DNA of 64,000 nt from Prostheceraeus crozeri (lineage: Eukaryota; Platyhelminthes; Polycladida; Euryleptidae), in the NCBI GenBank assembly GCA_907163375.1, contig CAJQUW010006804.1, positions 558,001 through 622,000 of the forward strand, read 5' to 3'. The position numbers and the translations under genes are program-made. Shown here in pieces: positions 48,125 to 58,050 of this stretch. A model generated the notes under the pieces. The model searched no databases and had not been told where the DNA came from. It was given only the letters and a program-made list of their open reading frames with translations. Each line of letters opens with the position of its first letter. Position 1 is the first letter of the stretch.

Positions 48125-48640
48125 TACTGAGCCAAGAGTCATAATTTTTGACGTAGAATGTCTTCAAGTCATTTCCTATCATGTTCATGCACCCCTGTCT
48201 ATGAAGCTAAATACATTCAGATTTGACAAGCCTCCTGATACCGGTAAACACGAGCATTTTGAGCAATTTATTCCACATTAAACAACATTCTCGCATAAAT
48301 TGCGGATCAAAAAGCATGATGATAACACATGCACATCATAGGAAATGACCTGAAGACATTCCACGTCAAAAATTGTGGTTCTAGACTCAGTATTTTTAAT
48401 TAAATAAAAAATAAAACAAATTTACTGAAACACAGAATATTTCATTTTAATCAAGATCTGCAATCTGCATCCCATTGGATTTACAAGTGTTTTTCGGTGA
48501 TCCTGTCTACCAAGAAGAGGAACCAGGTAGAACTCGGCAGACTCAGATTTATAGTAGGCATGGGGGTACATCTTTCTATGAAAGTACCATTTTCGGCCTC
48601 GTTCTCTGTAGAAACTCGCACATCGATTTCCCGGAGTTGA
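48125..48640 (+). mobile_element. Foldback (long-TIR) element, copy 3, outer left arm lost
   Basis: The inner arms 48125-48188 and 48328-48391 are complementary over 64 bases (ACTGAGCCAAGAGTC... against ...CTAGACTCAGT) with a handful of mismatches. The loop contains GACAAGCCTCCTGATACCGG, in the same orientation as copy 2. The right outer arm (GAACTCGGCAGACTC, TTTCGGCCTCGTTCTCTG) continues to about 48640, but the terminal GCCGGAC is degraded to TTCCCGGAG. The left outer arm is absent. No TA flanks can be assigned. Confidence 0.78.
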
Positions 48641-49182
48641 CTCACCCCCCTCCTTAACGTCCAAAGTATACGCCACCGAATCATGTAAAATTCACGCTGA
48701 CGCATTTTAGGAGTGTGAACTTTCTAATGATGGTATCCCGTTGATCTAACTCCCTAATCCTCGTACTATAAACAGCAATTCAAAATTTAAAATACCCAAT
48801 TTTACCAAATATTTGAAATTTTTGAATTTTTTACCAAATTCTGGCTATTGATGATGGCGATTTACGTTGCAAAGCTGGTTGAATGTAGTGAGAAGTTGCT
48901 TATGAGTACAAAACGAGATTTATTCGAGCAATACAAGTAAAATATACGTACTACATGAAATATGGAAGAATTTCTCCTAAAAGTAGTCACGTCAATGCTA
49001 CTGTGAAATGGCAATCTTAGGATTACAAAGAAGAAGGACGACTTGCAAATACCTAAAAATTTCAAATGATCCTAGAAAGAGACACTGAAATTACCAGTAA
49101 GTACTTTAATAAATGGTATTTTCACAACATGAGAATGTCCAATACTCTACTCTATGTTTATGGTGTGATAGATCATAATGAT
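48641..49182. other. Unassigned stretch
   Basis: AT-rich with a run of AAATTT-type low complexity near 48780-48840. No gene is recognised. Confidence 0.4.
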
Positions 49183-49190
49183 TCGTAGAC

Positions 49191-49945
49191 CAGGGATGCG
49201 GAGTCCTATCATTTTTATAGGACTCCGGGGGTTGATAGGACTTCGGCTTTTAATAGGACTCCGACTCCGAGAGGCAAGTATATAAAGCCTAGTTTTTTAA
49301 AAATTGACTGGTAACCTATAATTGATCATTATAAGCTTACCTGAACTTATTTTTAGTGATCATTGCTGTATCAATTATCAATCATTTTCGATGATTCGAT
49401 CAAATGTCTTTTTCAGGGATGCTTGCGCGACTCTCCTCCTCCCTTGTTTGTGTGTGTGTGCGGTTTGTTTTTCTTCTCTCTTCTACTCAGGAGAATCTCC
49501 TCATCCAAAAAAAAAAAAAAATTAAATAATTTTCGATTTTAATATGCGGTGAGAGCGCCATCACACACGATTAACGTGAGGAGTGAGGGTTCTAATGTCA
49601 AACAAACTAGTGTTTGTATTTTTTTTTCTGATTAGCTTTTAAGCGCGCGTAGGCTCGAGGCTAGAAAGGCTTGTCTTCTCTATTAAATCAACGAGTGAAA
49701 AGTCAATCCTTTTTTACTATCACAGTTCATTCCCTCAACTATTACAAGCTTTGCATGCACTGCTGTCTCTGTACTTTTGTTTGACGGAGAAAGTTAACAT
49801 CAAGACAGTGACAGGCATGCACGAGGATAAATAATTTGTTTGTATTATATTTCTGGTCTAGTTATAGGCCGGAGTCCTGTCATTTGATAGGTCTCCGACT
49901 CCAGCAAAAATGATAGGACTCCGTGACTCCGACTCCGCATCCCTG
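49191..49945. mobile_element. hAT-type non-autonomous element, 755 bp
   Basis: Both ends read CAGGGATGCGGAGTC inward, identical for 15 bases. Flanking 8-mers TCGTAGAC (49183-49190) and CCATAGAC (49946-49953) differ by two transitions. ATAGGACTCCG-like units repeat several times near each end in both orientations, as expected of hAT subterminal binding sites. The interior includes a 14-16 base A run near 49507. There is no transposase, so it would have depended on an autonomous relative. Confidence 0.88.
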
Positions 49946-49953
49946 CCATAGAC

Positions 49954-51340
49954 TCATATCAATCAAATTCTGAACTCATATTGAAACCGGATTCGCTTCG
50001 TTGAAATGTATCACAGAAAATGCTTGCGAAGAGGCAATATCAGGTCCTACAAAAAAAGTACTTCTGGGTAATATATTTGAGACCCTCTAGTGCGCCACAT
50101 TCAACGATTTTCGGTGGAAATACGCCATTACTTGAAAATGCGCTAAAACTACACACGAAAACTGCGAGAGGGGAGCCGAATCGACTCCCCAGGTTTGGAT
50201 ATGATCGAAGGTAGATTGACATGGCTTTCTTATGTTGCTACTAAGTTATCAAGTTTTAGATAAGACTTATTTATTGATTTCTGCATTTTTTTAAAGCTTC
50301 AGAAGTTCATATAGGTAGGACATTTGATAACATTTTGGTTCAATGAATTAAAAGGATTTCTTCTAAATGGATCTTAAAAGGCTACGATGCGCATTTTCTT
50401 GCACAAACATGATTATTCTTATCACTTTGAGTTGATTTATAGGCATTCGGCTATTTCATACGGGTCGTGTAAAAACTTTGATTAAAAAGGAAGGGTCATG
50501 AATTGTTCATCAAGCAAAAACTTGGCCAAAGCACATTAAGCGTTGAGATTTCAGATGATGATTTTGAACAAAAAGAATTCAATCATAAATTTCTATGCCA
50601 TCAGAGCGCTGATTTTCTGAGTTCACTGACTCTGAACTTTCATTTTCAAACCTGAAATATAGTTCCCTACAAAACTCCTAAACTATACCATTGCCTTGTG
50701 CTGTTTAGAAAACAGTTCGTAGGTTTTGCTTACCGAAATATGGCCAATAAATTCATCTCTATTATCGTCAGACATTGGAATTCGTAAAAGCATCCAGCAA
50801 CGAACAAACAATGGAAAACTTCGCCTCCATTGCTCGATGATTGCTACATTTTTACTTGCAATCACGATATTGCAACAATCAGACGGAACCCACCTTTTCG
50901 GTCGGAGCTTCAAAGGAATGCGTTTCAATGCGTTCCGGAAAACCGAAACAAAACGTGGATAAAAACAGCAAATTGTTTCTGAAGAGCATCTAAACATGAA
51001 TCCTTGAGCCTGAATATTGTTTATGACGAGCCATGCCGGTTGTGAGTATTGATTGCAGTAACACTGCACTAAATCATTCATGGCAGCCATCAGTCGGAGG
51101 AAACAAAGGCAATAATAAGTCGAATATAACCTATATCAATGTTCGACAGCGTGCTAAAATTATCACGTGTTTCAGTCCTAGGATTGTTATCCTTCTTTAC
51201 TATCTTATTATAGAGGGAATATGAAATATGCACAACATGCTATCATAGCGGCAACAAGTGTAGTTTAAATCATAATCATGTCTGAATGTGACAGGAAAAT
51301 CGGAACTCTGCTAATCTGTCTAGAGGACGGAACATTTTCG
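49954..51340. other. Unassigned stretch with a 135-codon minus-strand frame
   Basis: The frame at 50683-51090 (minus) is the longest outside mobile elements here. It is rich in Cys, Phe and Arg, with no domain I recognise, and an antisense 78-codon frame overlaps it. It may be an exon or a chance frame. Confidence 0.35.
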
Positions 51341-51538
51341 ACGATGATGGTTTGACGTCACTACTCCCCCATATTGGAGGTTCGACGTTGCTGACATGGT
51401 CCGACTTTTAACTGGAGCGCTGTGATCTTTTAGCCCGGATACCCTTCCTGACGACTTCCAGTGACACTCTCGGGGCTCGACCTCTAGACCGAAGGATCGC
51501 TAAGCCAAGCACTCAACCACTGTGCCACGGAGACCACC
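51341..51538 (-). repeat. tRNA-derived SINE, minus strand
   Basis: Read on the minus strand from 51538, the A-box region TGGCACAGTGGTTGAGTGC (51509-51527) is followed by a B box AGGTCGAGCCCC (51472-51483). A body with GGAAGGGTATCCGGGCTAAAA comes next, a motif familiar from tRNA-derived SINEs of several animal groups. The 3' end toward 51341 is not sharply defined. Confidence 0.75.
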
Positions 51539-53555
51539 CTAGATTTTCGACAATCCTATCAATATTTACTTGTACGTAAATGTCGACCAACATTCAACAG
51601 CATTTCACCCATTTGCTATTCATCATCGCATCCATGAATTATACCAAGAACTAAAATGATAGCCTACGTTGCTTTTTATGAATGTAAGTCCTGAATATCC
51701 CATTGAAAACAACAGAATGTACTCGATAAACTGGCTAACAAATTATGTGATTGTTTTATGACAGGGCCACCATGTCAATGCCTCACATGTTTTTAGAAAG
51801 ATAACTCCTCTATGGACAACTCATTGAAAATGATTATCAATTGCAGCAAATAATAAGATAACCGACCAATCAATAAAAAATCACAAAATCACCAATAGAA
51901 TCTTCTACGCATGCACGAATACACCCTGCGTCAGAATCATTTACCATGCCTTTTGAAGACCAATCATGAAAATATGGAAACGAGATTAATGACTCTGTGG
52001 CCACGCAACAACATTTTATAATAATTTTCTTTTAAGCAATCTGAGGCATTTGTTGACGATAAATGCTTCAATTATATTCAAGCAAGTGAAACACAGGTGA
52101 CATTTGCGCTGCTAAAATTATGGGTTATGCGGCTTTTATATCAGAAATTATCTAAAGATAAAGACAACAAAGTGCTGAACTAGACCCGCTTTCAGAGTCC
52201 AGGCTGATATCATTATTGCTATCTACTGTGGTGGTGGTGTCAATAAACCCTTCCCCGCTATTGGGATGGGGTCCAGGGGCCGTCAGGCGTTGGACTATCT
52301 GCTGTCCTCTTAGACTTCGATAACATATAATTTACAACCTATGCGGTTCCAGTTAATGCTCCACGTTATTAGCAGCGACGACGCGTGAGAATTTTACAGG
52401 GGAGGACTGCATAATTTTCGTTTTAGATACTGCAGGTCTATTTTACATATATCAGCGCACTATAGTTACAATTGGTTTTTATTTTATGCATTAGTTATTT
52501 ATTAGTTAGGACTACCTTCATTATTGCAATGAACAATAGCCTACTTCCATTGCTATCGGTCAATAATTAGCGACAACAAAAGATTTTCATGTTTTACCAG
52601 GAGACTTTTTTTAAAAGAAAGTGAAATCTGTGTGACGAAACATTCGATTTGAAATCAATGACAAGATCATTTAATTCTTACGTATGTCACACGTCCAATA
52701 GCGATTATAACTAATTGAGGTGTCTCATTGTCGTACAATTGCACAAAGTCTTACATCGCATTAAGGTGCATGGTGAAACAGAGATTAACTTCAGTCCCGC
52801 ATAATTTCATTTTCACAATGTCGTTGCAACAAAGAAGTTTTGCTAGATCTTTATGACCATGGTCTGAGCCAAAATCTCAATGTTGCTTTAAACCTACCTC
52901 AGACAAGAGACTGGTTCGAGACCCTAAGGATCACACCACATATGTCTCAACCTACTTCAATTAAATAGAGATATTATTTTCTCCTCTATTCAACCAAGTT
53001 CAACGTGTCCACACTTCGAAAAAAGATTAACGCAATTGTATTCGTTTTTTTCATCGATAGCAGTTGAAGAGGATCAAACACAATAAAATACTCTCATCGT
53101 GGTGACGTGATCATCTTACTATTTCTTGTCTCAAACATACAAGGAAATCGGATGGCTTATTCACTCGTTAAATTTGTTCTTATAAGTTGGCTATTAGCAT
53201 TACATGCATTTTGTGGATGCAAGCCACAGAAATCGGATGGGTTGTTCATATTCGAACTCTGTGATGCAAACTTGTTAACAGAGCTCCAGCATTTTTGCTT
53301 AATTATTTTTCGGAATTCTAACCAAATTTCACTTAATATCCCTGCAACATTTTTTATTTTAACTTAAGAGTTTGAATTGGGTAATTCTCTTTCGTATAAG
53401 CACATACATGCATAGAAATATGAAGAAGTAAAACTTGTACTGCTATTGGAAATAGTATATACAAGATAAAATCTTTTGAAACTGGATTTCATTAAAATGT
53501 ATTCCACAAATGGCAAAACTCTGCAGCTTAGTAGAACTTTTATAGCGAAGGGCGC
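51539..53555. other. Unassigned stretch
   Basis: At 52225-52310 a G+C-rich piece (GTGGTGGTGGTGTC ... GGGATGGGGTCCAGG) looks like a repeat fragment but has no tRNA boxes. Elsewhere nothing is recognised. Confidence 0.35.
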
Positions 53556-53745
53556 TCACTTGAAATTTGCTAACACACGATCGCGCTCGCGTCGTTTTTA
53601 TTGTTAAGAGATATCATACTCTTGTGGTATTCCCTTTAAATAATATCATGTAAAATATCATGTTCGTGCGTGTCGTGTTCTTGCTAAAATATCGTGTTCG
53701 CGCTCTCCTCTTGTTAAAAAATATCATGTTCGTGTTTTCTTTCTT
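53556..53745. repeat. Degenerate tandem repeat, ATATCATGTTCGTG units
   Basis: AAATATCATGTTCGTG or close variants recur about every 40-50 bases, interspersed with CGCTC/TCGTGTTCTTG. A related TCGTGTTTTTTCGTGTTCG piece lies at about 54397-54420, so the repeat has a distant part. Confidence 0.6.
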
Positions 53746-53749
53746 AAGA

Positions 53750-53926
53750 TTTTGTGAAGCATTTTCATATTTATAGTGTTGTACTTGTAACTCTCATAAA
53801 AATTAGAGATTGCCTTCATTGAAAATACATATTCTAGGCAAGCAAAAACCAAACAAAGTTGTCGAACAACTTGAAAACAATGAGTTTTTCTACAATATTC
53901 ATATAGAAATGCTTCACAAAATTCAC
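53750..53926. repeat. Short inverted repeat pair
   Basis: ATTTTGTGAAGCATTT on the left (about 53750) is mirrored by AAATGCTTCACAAAAT on the right (about 53908-53923). The inner sequence does not continue the complementarity for long. No target duplication is evident. Confidence 0.5.
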
Positions 53927-55680
53927 ATGTCAATTCCATATTTTCTATGTTCTACATGAAGCCTTATCCGCAAAAGGGCGTAGTAGATTTCGTCTCTTCT
54001 AGGGGATTCATCTAGAAACCTAAACTTGCAATGTAAAATTGCTTGTGAAATGATTCGTAGAAGTCTTATGATCGTTGATTGATTGCATAACTGGTGCTTT
54101 AATATCATGCTTGGCATCTAAAAACACATCCTACAATAGCGATGCAACGCTGCTTCTCCAGATAATGGACATGCATTGAAAGGATAACCAGCAAGATTCC
54201 TGCGTACATGAATTACGTGTGAGACCAAATTTTGTAGCCTGTATTAAACATTAAAAACAATGAAATCATATAAACGATAGATCAAGTTGCCATGCAAAAG
54301 ATGTGAGGCTGGTAGGATAAAATATAAAACATAAAATATCAGCATTTTGGATTCATAAAATATCAGTTACCATTGTTGTTAGTCACCGAACGAGAATCGT
54401 GTTTTTTCGTGTTCGTGTTGAGATGCATTTACGTCGTGTCGCATTATAGCAAATAATTGATTGACTGCACACCTCTTGCAACTACCACTCACTAAAAAAT
54501 TTCATGCGTAACAAAATCCTCGAATACATCTAAAAAGATGTCGAAAGAACGATCCTGTTCTTTACTTCTCGTACCTCCCCTCTCGCCACTTCAACACTGT
54601 GATAACTAACACCAAATCCCAAAAACTCACTTATCAGCCAATTCGCCAAGATTGAAGAAGATTATGGTGACTGAACCATCGACGTGTTGCGATGAAAATG
54701 AAGCGAGCAGGATGCTGGGACTCAACACAAGATGAGAAAGAAATAACATTCGCTTATAGCATGCCAGTGAAGAATGGGCAGGCTTGCTTTTATTCACAAA
54801 TCTTTTGTTTCGTTTGAAAAGTGGTTTAATTAGTCTAGAGTATCCCCGATCGTAGAGATGACGACTTTCTATCCCGCTCGCCGATATTTCCATTGAAACC
54901 AGATGAATACAGTTGAAATTTTTCATCCTTCCTTAACAAAAGACATAAAGTCAGCTACCTGGAGACTTGGCTGGATCGCATTCATAAGTCTCAACCAAAT
55001 CACTTCCCTTTGCGAACAAATGAAAATTAATGAATATTCGTTTCACGCCATCCCTCGAATCTGATTCCACGCAACTCTTTCTCTCTATGCTTCCTTTTTC
55101 AAGCACAACATCTCAATCGTGCCACGAGCTCGACAATAACCTCGACTTGACTCAATGGAGTACTATTAATGCCAACGGGTTTGTTTCGTGTCACTAGGGA
55201 CGATGGAGTCGATTTACAACGTGTGGACAAGTCTCTTGTGATTGAAAACAATTGTTGATTTGACGTGTGGAGAGATTTGTAATACTGATTAACAATCACT
55301 AAAAATTAAAGACAATTCAATAAAAATTCAGCCATGGAAATGAAAATAAAATTGAGATTAATTGTCAAAGTTCTCCTTACTTGACGTGTAAATTCTCTTT
55401 TGAAAATGTCAATTCTGAGATTCCAGGTTCCACTCAATCTGTTAGGCTAGAAACTTGGTTTTGTTTTGCTGCATTGTTTGACTTTGTTTTGTCTAGAACT
55501 TTTCATCACAAAGTTTACAGACTAAAATCAGGCCCCTTCTGTGAATCAAAAAGATATGTTTCATTGTGTTGTATGGACAACAACACTCATTTCAATCTCA
55601 CAGAAATTGAATGTAATTGCTAAAAACTATGTAACCAAAGAAACAATGAAAAGAGAAAAATGTTGAGTGCGCGGATGTGT
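53927..55680. other. Unassigned stretch
   Basis: The 99-codon minus frame at 54627-54926 has no recognisable domain. No repeat ends were found. Confidence 0.35.
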
Positions 55681-55685
55681 GTGAT

Positions 55686-55815
55686 TGTGAGGCATGAGTG
55701 TTTATGTGTGTGTAGGAGAGAGAGAGAATCAGTGATTCAGTAGGCCTGTAAGCAAGAGAGAGGAAAGAGATTGAATGAATGCGTGAAAGAGAGATAGAAT
55801 GTGTGAGAGAGTCTT
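55686..55815. repeat. Purine-rich (GA) low-complexity tract
   Basis: GAGAGAGAGA and AGAGAGAGG runs alternate with GTGTGTG pieces. The Ser/His-rich minus-strand frame across it is a consequence. Confidence 0.8.
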
Positions 55816-56374
55816 CTTGTGTACGTGTACATAGGGCTAAAAACATGTTTTTAGACTTTTATAATAATTACATGAGATTGGAAATTTTCTTACGCAAACT
55901 TTTCTTTTTTTAAGCTTGACAAAAATTAAGCAGTCAGCCTTTTAGTGACGAATCAACCCTATGATGTGAGGCCGACCGGACTAATCGTTATGAACCGAAA
56001 CTATAGTGATAAATAATTCGCTGAAACTGCGAATATATTGTTTGGTTCATTTCAATACAGCTATGGCTTTAAGTCAATCGCTGAGGTTTAAAAACGAAGG
56101 AAATTTAATCGCTACAAGTTTACTGTCGCTTACACAAGTATTTTACTATTGTTACATATTTCCTTCGTATTCTATCGTCCATTCGATTTTGGACATTTAG
56201 TAAAAGCAACGAACAAAGCAGCTGCTGTCTGAGAAAAAGTTTTTGTTGTTGAATATCAATCTGGCTTGATTAAGACTAGATACATGTATAAGAGAGTCAT
56301 GAGCAGGTGTTTAGTATTCATAATGCTAAAATGAGATTTTCAGGTGATGCTCCCAGGTAAAATAATAAACGAAT

Positions 56375-56435
56375 TATATAATGTATTGCCGACGTTTTGG
56401 ACGTTCGTCCTTTGTCAAGTCAGAAAATTACAAAA
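56375..56435 (-). ncRNA. Hammerhead-like motif, probably from a Penelope-type element
   Basis: On the minus strand the sequence reads TTGACAAAGGACGAACGTCC followed by AAAACGTCGGC. GGAC-GAAC-GTCC forms a perfect short stem II with a tetraloop, and AAAAC then GTCGGC sit where GAAAC and stem III would be in a hammerhead ribozyme. The catalytic CUGANGA is degraded (TTGACAA) and the GAAA core reads AAAA, so activity is unlikely. Similar motifs occur in terminal repeats of Penelope-like elements. No coding part of such an element lies nearby. Confidence 0.4.
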
Positions 56436-58050
56436 TATGGACAGCGAACACGAACAGAATAAACTTATATACAATTTTATAATACACAGTGGACACATCT
56501 ATTAGAAATCCATCATTTCTATCTTTCTATAAACCTAAACTTTGGGCCTCTTCGTGGCTGCTAATGGTAAAATGCTAATTTATTTCGTGATGAATTTCGC
56601 GGCCATGCATTTACAGAGCATGCTTGCTTATATGAGTATATTGCATCAAAAAGTAGAGGAAATTTTCGAAGCAGGTCATGACAATATTTATATATAGATC
56701 TATAGGCCTATATGTACAGATAATGCTGAAGTCAAGTCACCAAGCTACCGTGCAAAATCCTGTCAATTCCGAATCACGCACATTACGAGGCAGAATCGAA
56801 TAAGTTCAAGATATTAGAAATCCAAACCGCTGCTTATTCATTTTAACTTCAACTTTACTTCCTTTATAATTTTGATATGCATACATTATAGCTTATTGAA
56901 TTTGCAAATACAATGTAACATTGATTATGCATAATGTGTGGCAGTGTCTTTATCAAGTGCGTTCAGAGTTGAAAATCTGTTTAATTTGTTTACTTATCTA
57001 CCAAGTTCACTGGAGAAACTTTAGTCGCACGACGGCACGCAAGTCTCGTGTGAAGGTTAGTGGAGGGTTTGGTACACGAGTTTTTAAACAGTGTCATGGT
57101 GGTCATAGTACATGCTTTCCTAGTTTCTGGAACTTCCCATTTGTGACTTCTATGTTTTCTCATTGAACGAAGAAGACAATATGGCAGTCTTTTAATATGA
57201 GCATACATGTGTAGCTCTGCATATCAGCTTCGCATTTTCATCTTCTGTAAGATTAACCAAAAAGTTTCAATTTCATTGAATAAAAAAGCAGCCTTGTACT
57301 GAAAGTAATACAGCAAGTAAAGTAAACTATATTTATTCTCAAGCAGAATGATAGTTTTTTAGTACGTCTTAAAAAAGATACAAAATTTTGCATATATTTG
57401 GTGCTAAACTCTTTTACCAAGCAAATCGCATTAAAAGTGCAAACCAGGATTGCGAGTTGCGTAAATGACTAGGTAAATTTACACAAAAAAATTACACACT
57501 TCTGCTAACTTCTGCTAGGTAAGAACATAAACAAATCTGCTGCTAACAAATTCTCCAGCAGACAATATCATCAACACGATGGAATTTAGTATAAGTTTTA
57601 TGTAAGAGATCATGTTCAAATTGTGAAAAAATACTGAAGTTGTTATGCATCAGTTTTACTTTTCAATAATTAAATTTTGAGGGGCCACACCGGCTGCTAA
57701 TCGTCCAAGATGTTAAGGGCATCAAAACGAGTCGCAAGCAGTCGTTCATCTTGCTGATAAGCCCAATCAATGAGCCCAATCGCCTCTTTTATATATTCAT
57801 TTTTATTGTTTTATGATCGAGTGAACTTCAATAGATTTCTGCCCGAGTAGACGCAACAATTGATCCTTCTCAGCACTACTGAAAGTTGTATTCTATATGA
57901 CCAAATAATCGGTAGATTTTTTCTTCTTATTATGTTTTTTCTTCGCACGCTGATGTAAATTACATGATATCTACTGCAATTCAAGCTGATAGCAGACATT
58001 GACATGCGGATATTGACTGTAAAGCGTTGGATGTAATACAATGAATCAAA
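56436..58050. other. Unassigned stretch
   Basis: A TAGGCCTA palindrome lies at 56703-56710. No gene is recognised. Confidence 0.4.

Noticed and set aside
50683-51090. 135-codon minus-strand frame as a host gene
   Set aside because: No recognisable domain, an antisense frame of similar openness, and no promoter or splice evidence.
54627-54926. 99-codon minus-strand frame as a gene
   Set aside because: No recognisable motif; the length is compatible with chance in a 64-kb window.
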